NCBI GenBank assembly: GCA_900541935.1 | Contig: UQLZ01000038.1 | Span: 1 to 22,284 of the forward strand | Source: an uncultured Prevotellaceae bacterium | GTDB lineage: Bacteria > Bacteroidota > Bacteroidia > Bacteroidales > Muribaculaceae | Direction of reading: 5' to 3' | Length of the DNA: 22,284 nt | Shown: in pieces, positions 1 through 8,174 of the stretch | How the letters are laid out: every line of letters starts with the position of its first letter | Position numbering within the stretch: the first letter of the stretch is position 1 | Translations under genes and position numbers: made by a program | Notes under the pieces: generated by a model | What the model was told of the DNA's origin: nothing | The model's database searches: none | What the model saw: the letters and a program-made list of their open reading frames with translations, nothing else

Positions 1-108
1 ATAATTTTCATTCTCTTTGGCGTGATTTTTTTATCTCATGGGTATTTCATAATATGCAAAATTAATAAATTGGAAAGATATTTTAAGTCTAAAATTCCGT
101 TTTTATAG
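1..108 (+). CDS. C-terminal end of a membrane protein (partial, runs off left edge)
   Basis: Frame 1 on the plus strand is open from the first base to a TAG at 106-108, giving 35 residues. The piece begins with a hydrophobic stretch (IIFILFGVIFL) and continues into a basic, charged tail (KINKLERYFKSK), as expected for a last membrane helix followed by a cytoplasmic end. No start lies within the window, so the family cannot be named. It converges on the fimbrillin gene. The minus strand over the same bases has no convincing coding frame. The call rests on composition and an open frame only; a chance open frame of this length is possible in AT-rich DNA. Confidence 0.45.
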   Translation: MIFILFGVIFLSHGYFIICKINKLERYFKSKIPFL

Positions 109-189
109 TTTTTTATGCTGGCTAATGTTTTCCCTCCTTTTATCAACCATCGCAGGACACATCAGAATTGCAATCAAAATTATGTATTA

Positions 190-225
190 TAAAAAACGAA
201 CCCGGAATCTAAAAAAGACACCGGG
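190..225 (-). terminator. Rho-independent terminator after the fimbrillin gene
   Basis: On the minus strand, arms CCCGGTGTC (217-225) and GATTCCGGG (201-209) pair at seven of nine positions, including a solid five-pair GC end. The loop is seven bases, and a run of six T follows (191-196). It sits about 20 bases past the stop codon of the fimbrillin-type gene. Confidence 0.65.
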
Positions 226-245
226 ATGTAAAATCATTTATACTA

Positions 246-1400
246 TTATCTGACAGGAACAGCCTTAACAGTAAAATTAGATTTTTTCACGTTTGACCAT
301 TCAGCAGGTTTATCTTTAGAACCTATTGGGTAGAACCAGTTTGCATTTATTGGGAATCTGTAAGCACTATTCGTTTCGATAATTCCCGTTCCCCCCTCTG
401 TACCGCCATTTTGTACAATATCCGAATTTCTCACCTTTCGAGCCTGCAAAACAGTTCCGTTAGCATCAGCCAGAACCACTCGAAGAGTATAGTCCTTGAC
501 ATAAATAGCCTCATCATTATAACCAGCCTTAATCATCTCATCTTCCGTTTTGAAAGGGGCAATCATTGGAAGCACATAAGCGCCTTTAGAAACGACAGCC
601 CCAGGAGCAAAGTCCTTCTCTTCAAGTTTAATCTCAACAAGGACTTTATTAACGTCATTTTCAGCAATCGGCTCCATAATAACATCCTCAGCGGAATTAG
701 GCTTTGTCAACCAGATGCTCTTGTTTTGAGCCTTAAATAGTTCAATTCTCAGATAAGCGACATTAATACCGTTAACTTGCCTTGGTATATTTGTAAACCA
801 TCCCATAACGCCGGCAACTCTTCTATACAAGTCGATAGTACCAGTCACCTTGCCCACTTCAAGAGGAATAATCACTGCTGCCCCGCCAAAAAGTTCAGAA
901 ACGGCAATATCGCTTTTTGTTCTGCCAGAATCGAGCACAGCTTTAGCCTCGCCGAGCAAGGTCTTGCCCACTTGCACAGCATCAGGAAGAGCGAAAGTAG
1001 CGCCAGAACAGTTATCCATACCAACAGCGATAAAAGTATAAGGCTTACCCGGTTCAAAATTGTTGTAAATAACCTTGTGCATTTTTGAAACAGTAGGTTT
1101 TCCTTCTGGAGCAGCCAAATCAGTCCAATCCACCTTTTCAGAAGCAACACACATCGCATTATTTCCAGTTCCGTTAAAAATATACAACTGCATAGTTTCT
1201 ACGTGCTGGAGGTTTTCAAGTCCAGGTAAAACAGTTCTGGTTATCAAAGTTGGCGAAGTGCTAAAAGTTAAAACCACCTTTGTATTTCCATCATCAGGCG
1301 AATCCGGCGAGTTCAAATCATCATTAGAACAGCCAACGGCAAACAAACAGGATATAACCAAGAACACCGCCTTTATTATATTTGAAATTTTACTATTCAT
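246..1400 (-). CDS. Fimbrillin-type (FimA/Mfa1-like) lipoprotein
   Basis: The 384-residue protein has a lipoprotein signal (hydrophobic residues about 9-22, AVGC with the cysteine at 24). The next residues, SNDDL, resemble the short acidic signal that sends Bacteroidota lipoproteins to the cell surface. Near residues 50-75, TRTVLPGLENLQ followed by METMQLYIFNG-like sequence resembles the start of mature P. gingivalis FimA (an Arg, about 14 residues, then a strand ending in YNG). R56 is therefore a candidate site for the protease cleavage that lets fimbrillins polymerise by donor-strand exchange; this is inferred from similarity recalled, not from a search. The ATG at 1400 is preferred over the one at 1430 because it puts the signal peptide at the N-terminus. 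The stop of the upstream surface-protein gene lies 42 bases before this start, so co-transcription is likely. It may be a major pilin or an anchor/accessory subunit; these cannot be told apart here. Confidence 0.7.
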   Translation of the reverse strand: MNSKISNIIKAVFLVISCLFAVGCSNDDLNSPDSPDDGNTKVVLTFSTSPTLITRTVLPGLENLQHVETMQLYIFNGTGNNAMCVASEKVDWTDLAAPEGKPTVSKMHKVIYNNFEPGKPYTFIAVGMDNCSGATFALPDAVQVGKTLLGEAKAVLDSGRTKSDIAVSELFGGAAVIIPLEVGKVTGTIDLYRRVAGVMGWFTNIPRQVNGINVAYLRIELFKAQNKSIWLTKPNSAEDVIMEPIAENDVNKVLVEIKLEEKDFAPGAVVSKGAYVLPMIAPFKTEDEMIKAGYNDEAIYVKDYTLRVVLADANGTVLQARKVRNSDIVQNGGTEGGTGIIETNSAYRFPINANWFYPIGSKDKPAEWSNVKKSNFTVKAVPVR

Positions 1401-1442
1401 ATCAATTGCTTTAAAATACAGATGAATCATTACATATCGCTT

Positions 1443-4109
1443 TTAGTAACAAGAGATCTTAAGAACCTTAGGCTCTCTTCCTTCCATATAAACTTTCAAG
1501 ATATTAATACCCGATGTTGGATTTAGCCTGAACTCCTTGCTTTCCTTACTTGCCAAATCCACAAGCATTCCATTTTCAGAATAAACCTCGCATCTATTCA
1601 TCACATTATTTTTAGAACGCACAACAATACAATCCTCACTCTCACGGAAACAATAGCACCAGTCATCATAATCATTGAAGGCATTATCCTCTAAAGAGTT
1701 ACCTTTAACCAGAAAGAACCGTCCCACATTTGTAGTCAATCTTCCTAAGGAAATAACTGTTTCTTCCGAATCTAAAGAATAATTCTTCCCGTTTTGAATA
1801 TCAACCAGATACCAATCTTTCCATTCTCCCAAATTGCTTTTTCTAACAATAAGATTAACCACGTCAGGATTTTGCAGATAGAAACCCAAAGGAATCTTTT
1901 CAGCATTATCCAGCAACTGAATATCAAGAGACTTACTATCAGCGATGCTGAACAAGGCTATATTAGGTCTCACCTCATTATCAAGCAAGAGTTCCGCATC
2001 TTCACCAGGAATATAATCATTTGAAGCATCTGCCGAAACTCTAATCAAAGCCTTAGCCATATAGTCACCCACAGCAGCCATTAAGCACAAATCCTGAGAA
2101 GTCGCCGCGTTTCTTTTACTACTTTTCAACAACATTCCAGGAGAAGAAGTCAACATCTCTTCAGTAAAAGTTATTTTCAGAGATTTAGTAACATCCGCAA
2201 CAGTAACAAACACAGACTGCATTGGTGCTATATGAGTAAAATCAGCCCCATTAGAAACGAGTTCCCCCTCTGCCATAATGAGCGAATTTGCGGAATTTCC
2301 GTCATAAACTTTCACAGATGTAAGATTATTAGCCACCATAAACTTTTGGATGTCGATATGCGACATAAAAGGATTTCCTACCAAGAAAGTATTACCAGAA
2401 ATATTATTAGATAATGTTACAGAAAAAGGCAACCTGATTCCACCATTAGTATTTTCATAAATGAACCGACCAATCATATTACGCTCAATCGGTTGCACAA
2501 TTCCCGTTGGCTTATCCATATCCGTCACATACTCATAAGAAGCATGCGTTTTAGGGAAGCGAAACGTCAATTTGCCCTCCGCATTTCCTCTAACAGCCTT
2601 TAAAGAGAACCCCATTCCCAATGAATAATTTTGAGCGAGATAGTTAAAAGGAGGAGTCCACCTTGTTTCATTAGGGACTACATCAATAGTATTACTTGAT
2701 AAAGTTCTACCTTTAGCATTTGCCTCCCAAAGGCGCTGATAAATACGCGGGTTGAAACGGTTCTGCGGAGAATTTTGAGCGTCAGCATCAGTAAATACCG
2801 GAGGGTTTCCGCCAACAGGTATAAACATATCTCCGGTCACCATACTGTGAAGCGGAGCCGACAGCATATAATACCTGTCACCTTCGATAGCCATATCAAC
2901 AGACGCCTTCGAATAAGTAAGCAAATGAGTGTTCAACACTTCGCCACCCATTTCGAAATGGATATTGTTGCAAAGGTTTTCAGCGTTAACCGTCAGAATA
3001 GGATAAATTGCACATCCCGCTGGAATAATAACGTTTGTACAAGTCAAAGGAGAACCGTCAGACCAGTTGTCCCAATTATTCCAATTCGAATCAACAGAAC
3101 CATTCCATTTACTTTGAAGAGGATGCACCGTGAAAGATTTTGTAATTGATTTAGCACCATCTTGAGAAGTGACAGTTAACGGAATATTCAACCCGACTTT
3201 AGGCATTCCGCTAACCCATATTCCTTGCCCGTTTTCATCTGTCAGGACATCAACATTGTTTATCCCCTGTAAATTGCATGATAATTTGTAAACAGTTGTT
3301 GCTTCCCCGACAATAGTTACCGTCAATTCATCATCTTGACAAATATCCTTAGCCGATAGGATAAAATCGAACTCACCAGGAGTCACAGGAGGCTTGCAAG
3401 TAGAATCATCTTCACAATCAGGGATACCGTCAGCATCCGCATCTTGTCTAACAAATAGTCCATAAATCTTCAAACCGCTCAATGCTTTAACCAAATCACC
3501 AGTTTCCAGACGGACCTCATCGAATTTATGCTTTGGATTCAAAAACAGGTATATTTTATCTCCAAAACCAATTGCATCCAAACCTAAGACATTCCACCCC
3601 TTTTTCTGGTCACCAGTTTCCCTGCCTTTATAGTAAGTTTTAAAACTCCAAGAGTCGAAAACATCTAAATTTGCGAGATATGTATTTTCATCCATAACAA
3701 TACCTATTTGCTGGCCTTTATCCAATGTTTTGCCCAAATTAACGGCAACATTCACCCCCACACCAACCTGGATACCGTCAACATAGGTATATGTTTCAAT
3801 ATCATCATCAACCAGATGCTCCAAATCTTTAATCAACACTCCCACTTGAGCAATACCAGTAGAACCAGTATGCCCATAGTTAATCGACGCCCCCATTGTC
3901 TTTCTTGAAACGACGGTGCTTCCACACCCAAGCGGGTCATCAGTATAGCAATCATCTGCAGCATCATGCATAAAAACGCCGTAGATACGCATAGCGTTCA
4001 GTTCCAAATCTAAAAATCCTGATTTCCAGAGTGTTATTTCATCAAATTCGACATCAGCAGGGACCTCAATACTAAGACGGACCTTCATCACCTCATTATC
4101 ACCAATCAA
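1443..4109 (-). CDS. Large surface protein with T9SS-like C-terminal domain, 5'-truncated
   Basis: The frame gives 888 residues from a TTG at 4109, but it stays open upstream to a TGA at about 4275-4277. Residues encoded over roughly 4110-4200 (including TFFRIRLYNN and AVISKWNTVSAG) look like continuing protein. There is no signal peptide, so the true 5' end appears to be lost. Visible parts: two copies of a module containing FDExxL..IYGxF and an acidic Asp-rich tail (residues about 22-55 and 196-232, about 174 apart); a Cys-containing region at 250-330; a motif WNGSVDSNWNNWDNWS (335-350) followed by VIIP, common in Bacteroidota secreted proteins; and a C-terminal about 60 residues with EVYSENGMLVDL, then SGINILKVY, which resembles a type IX secretion sorting domain. 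The intact protein would be a cell-surface adhesin or matrix protein. As it stands it probably is not exported. Its place next to a fimbrillin recalls P. gingivalis mfa loci, where Mfa5 is a large T9SS cargo; that link is inference. Confidence 0.65.
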   Translation of the reverse strand: MIGDNEVMKVRLSIEVPADVEFDEITLWKSGFLDLELNAMRIYGVFMHDAADDCYTDDPLGCGSTVVSRKTMGASINYGHTGSTGIAQVGVLIKDLEHLVDDDIETYTYVDGIQVGVGVNVAVNLGKTLDKGQQIGIVMDENTYLANLDVFDSWSFKTYYKGRETGDQKKGWNVLGLDAIGFGDKIYLFLNPKHKFDEVRLETGDLVKALSGLKIYGLFVRQDADADGIPDCEDDSTCKPPVTPGEFDFILSAKDICQDDELTVTIVGEATTVYKLSCNLQGINNVDVLTDENGQGIWVSGMPKVGLNIPLTVTSQDGAKSITKSFTVHPLQSKWNGSVDSNWNNWDNWSDGSPLTCTNVIIPAGCAIYPILTVNAENLCNNIHFEMGGEVLNTHLLTYSKASVDMAIEGDRYYMLSAPLHSMVTGDMFIPVGGNPPVFTDADAQNSPQNRFNPRIYQRLWEANAKGRTLSSNTIDVVPNETRWTPPFNYLAQNYSLGMGFSLKAVRGNAEGKLTFRFPKTHASYEYVTDMDKPTGIVQPIERNMIGRFIYENTNGGIRLPFSVTLSNNISGNTFLVGNPFMSHIDIQKFMVANNLTSVKVYDGNSANSLIMAEGELVSNGADFTHIAPMQSVFVTVADVTKSLKITFTEEMLTSSPGMLLKSSKRNAATSQDLCLMAAVGDYMAKALIRVSADASNDYIPGEDAELLLDNEVRPNIALFSIADSKSLDIQLLDNAEKIPLGFYLQNPDVVNLIVRKSNLGEWKDWYLVDIQNGKNYSLDSEETVISLGRLTTNVGRFFLVKGNSLEDNAFNDYDDWCYCFRESEDCIVVRSKNNVMNRCEVYSENGMLVDLASKESKEFRLNPTSGINILKVYMEGREPKVLKISCY

Positions 4110-4393
4110 ACCAGCGGAAACAGTATTCCACTTAGAAATGACAGCATCATGAACGTATGATTGCGTTTTGTTATTATAGAGACGTATTCTAAAAAATGTC
4201 TTATTGATACTTTTATTTCTCCAGATAAAATAAATAAAAGTGACGGACGATTCACAAACTCTCTGATAAACAATTCACCCGATTCCAAATTTATTTCTTC
4301 AAATAAGGCATCGTTTCCAGTAAGATAATTTTTGCATTCAACATGCTCTTGTATATAAAGCAAGCCTTCAGGTTTGTTTTTTACTAAAGTCAT
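4106..4393 (-). pseudogene. AraC-type regulator N-terminal remnant fused out of frame to surface-protein gene
   Basis: The frame begins at an ATG and gives 95 residues. The first about 63 residues (for example GELFIREFVNRPSLLFILSG, then EIKVSI) resemble the cupin-like sensing domain that opens many Bacteroidota AraC regulators. After EIKVSI, at about position 4205, the resemblance stops. The remaining about 30 residues are a frame-shifted reading of the neighbouring surface-protein gene, whose own frame there encodes FRIRLYNNKTQ. The stop TGA overlaps the TTG used as the surface-protein start (4106-4109). No HTH domain follows, so the product cannot act as a normal regulator. A rearrangement or deletion joining two genes is the simplest explanation; an assembly join is the main alternative. 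The AraC assignment comes from recalled sequence style, not a database match. Confidence 0.5.
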
Positions 4394-4695
4394 ATTCCAT
4401 TACGATTTTGGTTTTATTTACTCATGGTATTATCCAAATTCTATTCAATAGCACTTTACCCCAAAAAAATTGGTTTAAATTTCCACAAAAAATATCAAAT
4501 AAGACACAATACCACATAATAACAATATGGGGATTATAATATTACCAAAAAAAGTATTAAAGCAATTATATATAAAACTTTATACTTAATAATTCACATT
4601 GGGAAAAGACTTTTATCTATCATCCAAGCAAACTATAATACAAAATTAAAAAATATTTTAACCCCAACAAATAATGAGTATAATTTTAGAAAAAA
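4394..4695. other. AT-rich intergenic gap, no gene seen
   Basis: This 302-base stretch lies between the end of the helicase gene and the start of the AraC remnant. All frames are broken by stops. It should hold the 3' end signal of the helicase operon and the promoter of the surface locus. A minus-strand TAGAATTTGG (about 4429-4438) is close to a Bacteroidota -7 element but has one base too many. I see no strong hairpin followed by T residues. Confidence 0.5.
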
Positions 4696-6846
4696 TTATG
4701 CTTTTGTGAGTTTTGCGGGATTGAGGTCTCGCGTTTTGTTTGTTTGGTCGAAAAGCACTTTAACTGAAGAAGATTCCTCACCAGGCTTGCCATTAATTTC
4801 AATAATCGTCCCTACTCCGAATATTTTATGAATAACAGTATCACCAACTTCAAAGGCCGCAGAATGCTTCTCTTCAAAGGTCTTGTCCATTTCCGAGGCC
4901 ATGCGACGAGAACAGGTTATCAAGTATGGGTCAATGTCGCCTTTTACGTTAATCAGACTGCTATCAATTTCCATCAGGAATCGAGATGGATATTTTTCCC
5001 CGCTAAAGGAGATATTATAGCCTTCCGATTCAGTCAAAAAGAGAGCCTTTTCCGCCCTTGTAACAGCAACGTACATTAGTCTTCTCTCTTCCTCAAGGGC
5101 AGCCATTTTACGCTCCTGCAAAGCTCTGTAACTTGGGAAAATTCCTTCACTCATACCACACACGAAAACGTACGGAAATTCAAGCCCTTTCGCCTGGTGC
5201 ATCGTCATCAGTTTAATTGTCGTAGAGTTATTCTTGAAGTCCATATTCGTATAAAGGGCAATATCCTGCAAGTAAGTGTAAAGGAGGATATCATCCCCAT
5301 TCTCCGTAGCAGTTTCTTCGTAGCGGTTAATGTCGTTCATAAATTCCTTTACGTTTTCAAGTCTTTCCTCATCTTCATCACTTCTAATAAGGTCTAACAG
5401 TCCTGATTTTTTCAGGAGCATATCCGTAAGATCAGAAACGAGAGCAGAGTTCTTAATCTGGCGTCCCTCTTCAATAATTCTAACAAAATCAGCATACTCT
5501 TTCTTATTGAAAGGAGGTTCAGAAAGGTTGCTTTTCAACGCTTGATAAAGCGATACATTATTTTCGGAAGCGATAGTCTCAAGTTTTTTCAACGTAGCCT
5601 TTCCGAATTTTCGAGCCGGTACGTTAATAATTCTTCTGAAGGCCAGGTCACGGTCATCGTCAACAAGTTGCAAATATGCAAGAATGTCTTTGATTTCCTT
5701 TCTTTCAAAGAATCTGATACCACCCCAAATAGTATATGGCATCTGGTTCTTAATCATCTCCTTTTCGAGAGAGCGAGAAAGATAAGAAGCACGGTACAGA
5801 ATTGCAAAGTTGCTGAACTCGCAGTTTTCAATACTATGCAGATTCTTTATTTGCTTAATAATCCAAGAGGCTTCGTCGGCTTCGTTTTTGCCGTGATAGT
5901 GAATTGTCTTTTTCCCATTTAGATTCTGCGTCATCAGGTCCTTGGGTATTCTGTTCTTGTTATGTGCAATAACCGAATTAGCCACTTTCAGAATATCAGG
6001 AGTAGAGCGATAATTTTCCGCAAGGACAATATCCGTTTCCGACTTGAAATTTACAAACATATCCGGCTTAGAGCCACGCCATTCATAAATAGCCTGGTCA
6101 GGGTCGCCAACAACGAAAAGATTCTTATGGATACCAGTTATGCAGTTTATCAGTTTCCAGTCGTTAGCGTTACAGTCCTGCACTTCGTCAATCTGCACAT
6201 AGTTCAACTTATTCTGCCAATAATCTTTAACGTCGTCGAAATTTTCAAGAATATATAAAGCGAAATTCATAAGGTCGTCGAAATCGAGCGAATAAAAGCG
6301 CTGCTGTGCCTGCAAGAACTTTATAATAGGCTGATTGGCAACATCTTCTGACATCTCTACACCTGGGACAAGGTATTTCGGAATATAGTCAGGATTCATG
6401 TCCTTAAAGGCAGCAACTCCATTTAGGAATTTTCTGACGGTATCTTTCGTTCTGTCAATCCCGCAGTCCTCCATAACCTGCTTTGCAAGCGACTTGCAGT
6501 CCTCCTCATCAAGGATGATGAAAGATTTAGGGTATCCCAATTTGACAATATCCCGGCGCAGCACTTTAACGCAAAAGCCGTGAATAGTGCAAATCAAATC
6601 ACTGTTTGCACAGTTTACGAGCAACTTGTTAATCCTCGCCCTCATCTCCTGAGCCGCTTTATTCGTGAACGTCATACACAAAATATTCGAAGGGTCAATA
6701 CCTATTTCCTCAACGATAAATGCGTATCTGTGTGCCAGTACCCTCGTTTTTCCCGAGCCGGCACCAGCGACCACACGAACAAGCCCTTCGGTTGCAAGCA
6801 CAGCCTCTTGCTGCTTAGGGTTAAGATTTTCCAATAATATGCTCAT
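4696..6846 (-). CDS. uvrD: UvrD/PcrA-family ATP-dependent DNA helicase
   Basis: The 716-residue protein is a superfamily 1A, 3'-to-5' helicase of the UvrD/PcrA type, acting in nucleotide-excision and mismatch repair and in clearing stalled complexes. Motifs seen in order: the Q-motif region LNPKQQEAV (8-16); Walker A GAGSGKT (28-34); TFTNKAAQEM (59-68); DEVQD as the Walker B box (220-224), with Val where many homologues have an aromatic residue; GDPDQAIYEWRG (247-258); a motif-V region TMHQAKGLEFPYVFV; and motif VI EEERRLMYVAVTRA. The last about 50 residues (VIHKIFGVGTIIEI onward) form the Tudor-like tail typical of PcrA. Length is normal for the family. It starts 13 bases after the kinase gene and is the last gene of the cdd-kinase-helicase operon. 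The paralogue name (uvrD versus pcrA) cannot be settled from sequence alone. Confidence 0.93.
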   Translation of the reverse strand: MSILLENLNPKQQEAVLATEGLVRVVAGAGSGKTRVLAHRYAFIVEEIGIDPSNILCMTFTNKAAQEMRARINKLLVNCANSDLICTIHGFCVKVLRRDIVKLGYPKSFIILDEEDCKSLAKQVMEDCGIDRTKDTVRKFLNGVAAFKDMNPDYIPKYLVPGVEMSEDVANQPIIKFLQAQQRFYSLDFDDLMNFALYILENFDDVKDYWQNKLNYVQIDEVQDCNANDWKLINCITGIHKNLFVVGDPDQAIYEWRGSKPDMFVNFKSETDIVLAENYRSTPDILKVANSVIAHNKNRIPKDLMTQNLNGKKTIHYHGKNEADEASWIIKQIKNLHSIENCEFSNFAILYRASYLSRSLEKEMIKNQMPYTIWGGIRFFERKEIKDILAYLQLVDDDRDLAFRRIINVPARKFGKATLKKLETIASENNVSLYQALKSNLSEPPFNKKEYADFVRIIEEGRQIKNSALVSDLTDMLLKKSGLLDLIRSDEDEERLENVKEFMNDINRYEETATENGDDILLYTYLQDIALYTNMDFKNNSTTIKLMTMHQAKGLEFPYVFVCGMSEGIFPSYRALQERKMAALEEERRLMYVAVTRAEKALFLTESEGYNISFSGEKYPSRFLMEIDSSLINVKGDIDPYLITCSRRMASEMDKTFEEKHSAAFEVGDTVIHKIFGVGTIIEINGKPGEESSSVKVLFDQTNKTRDLNPAKLTKA

Positions 6847-6859
6847 AATTAATTAGAAA

Positions 6860-7630
6860 TCAGTGTTTTTGTTTTTTCTTTTTAAAAAGCGATTTCAACA
6901 TTCTGTGCCTCTTCTTTTCGCTGTGGTATTTCCTTAGCATCTTGACAGCAAGGTTTCCCATCGCTTCCTGGTCAAGCCCTGCGTGGCGGGCATAGTCAAT
7001 CGCCACACGAGCCGTTTCAACCTCTGTATCGATGTTCAGGCACCTGAAATTGCGATATAGTTTCTTTTTGTCGAAAACGTTGAATTTCATTCTGTTTATA
7101 TCAATCAGGTAGAAATGGTATTTGCCATTTTCATCCAAATTGAAGAGAATGTTTCCAGGAGAGTAGTCCTTGTGCAGAACACCTTTATTATGCAAGTCAA
7201 GAGTGAATGCTGCAAAAGCGTCAATCATCTCCTTATAGTTCACAACCTCCGTTTCCCAATGGCGTATATTCTGCCCCTCTACCATCCTGCATATATAAAA
7301 ACTACGGGCAAGCAGTCCGGAAGAATACTCCTCAATATATGCAATAGGCTCAGGCGTACCAATGCCCAGCTTCTCCAACTCTATGGCATTATCGAAAGAC
7401 CGTCTTGCCTTGCTATGACGCAAATAAGAATAAACAAACCTGTTAAAAGGAGCAGGGATATGGAACTCCTTTACGGTAGCATCAATGCCACCGATATCAA
7501 TGCGATATATAGTATTTCTGTCGCTATAAATAATTTCCCCTTTAACCTTTACATAAAAAGGGATAGATTCTATAGATTTTCTAAACGACTCGAATTTGGG
7601 ATTTACAATAATCTTCCAGCCTTCTCTCAT
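6860..7630 (-). CDS. Kdo/WaaP-family lipopolysaccharide core kinase
   Basis: The 256-residue protein has a compact protein-kinase-like fold. Features seen: a basic residue in a strand, ATVKEF (51-56, K54), as likely ATP-binding Lys; the catalytic loop HKDYSPGNILF (153-163) with D155 as the probable base and N160 as a metal ligand; and LIDINRMKF (175-183) in place of DFG, D177 being the metal-binding Asp. This arrangement is that of the Kdo kinase / WaaP family, which phosphorylates sugars of the lipid A-core region at the inner face of the inner membrane. The tail is very basic (KSLFKKKKQKH), which suits membrane association. It starts 3 bases after the cdd stop, so the two are cotranscribed, although their functions are unrelated. 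The exact acceptor sugar cannot be deduced. Confidence 0.82.
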   Translation of the reverse strand: MREGWKIIVNPKFESFRKSIESIPFYVKVKGEIIYSDRNTIYRIDIGGIDATVKEFHIPAPFNRFVYSYLRHSKARRSFDNAIELEKLGIGTPEPIAYIEEYSSGLLARSFYICRMVEGQNIRHWETEVVNYKEMIDAFAAFTLDLHNKGVLHKDYSPGNILFNLDENGKYHFYLIDINRMKFNVFDKKKLYRNFRCLNIDTEVETARVAIDYARHAGLDQEAMGNLAVKMLRKYHSEKKRHRMLKSLFKKKKQKH

Positions 7631-7633
7631 CGA

Positions 7634-8104
7634 TTAGAAATCTTCAAATTGCAAAGGTAACAAATCACGAATACCGTTAACGATATAAATCTTGTCTTTT
7701 CCGTAAAGCATTATCTTTATTGGGTGACCAGCAAGTTTTTCGTATTCGAGAATAGCCTGGCGACAAGCACCACAAGGGGGCGTAGGCGAAGCCGTGAAAT
7801 CTCCGTTAGAGCAAGCAGCAATAGCCAACTTCTGGAATTTTGCATCGGGATATTTTGAATGGGCATAGAAAATAGCAGATCTTTCTGCACAAGTGCCTGA
7901 TGGGAAAGCAGCATTTTCCTGATTTGCACCACCAACAATTTTCCCATTTGACAACAATACAGCAGCACCAACACTGAAATTACTGTATGGAGCATAGGAA
8001 TTAGCAGTCATCGCTTTGGCTTTATCCACCAAAATCTTATCCTCTTCCACAAGTTCTGCATATTTGCAAACCTGTATGTTTGTTATAATCTTCAAATCTT
8101 CCAT
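7634..8104 (-). CDS. cdd: Cytidine deaminase
   Basis: The 156-residue protein is a homotetrameric-class, zinc-dependent cytidine deaminase, which converts cytidine and deoxycytidine to uridine and deoxyuridine in pyrimidine salvage. The active site is clear: CAERSA (72-77) supplies C72 as a zinc ligand and E74 as the proton shuttle, and PCGACRQ (110-116) supplies C111 and C114 as the other zinc ligands. Substrate-binding sequence SNFSVGAAV (41-49) and NQENAAFPSG (61-70) are also present. Length is slightly above the usual 130-140 residues because of about 20 extra N-terminal residues. It is the first gene of an operon with the LPS-type kinase and the helicase, and it has its own strong promoter about 25 bases upstream. 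Confidence 0.95.
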   Translation of the reverse strand: MEDLKIITNIQVCKYAELVEEDKILVDKAKAMTANSYAPYSNFSVGAAVLLSNGKIVGGANQENAAFPSGTCAERSAIFYAHSKYPDAKFQKLAIAACSNGDFTASPTPPCGACRQAILEYEKLAGHPIKIMLYGKDKIYIVNGIRDLLPLQFEDF

Positions 8105-8126
8105 AGTAAAGAAGGTTCCATTTATG

Positions 8127-8157
8127 CAAATTTAGAATTAAAATTTAAAAAAATCAA
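8127..8157 (-). promoter_or_regulatory. Bacteroidota-type promoter for cdd operon
   Basis: On the minus strand a -7 element TAAATTTG (8127-8134) matches TAnnTTTG fully. A TTG (8155-8157, within ATTG) lies 20 bases upstream, one base from the TTTG -33 consensus and at the right distance. The predicted start of transcription is close to the cdd ATG, giving a short leader. Confidence 0.65.
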
Positions 8158-8174
8158 TAGTTAAGGAAATATTT

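Noticed and set aside
246..1430. ATG at 1430 as the fimbrillin start
   Set aside because: It would put ten extra residues before an otherwise standard lipoprotein signal peptide that begins at the ATG at 1400.
1443..4109. The TTG at 4109 (or ATG at 4088) as the genuine N-terminus of the large surface protein
   Set aside because: There is no signal peptide, the frame stays open and protein-like for about 100 bases upstream, and the module there is incomplete when compared with its second copy.
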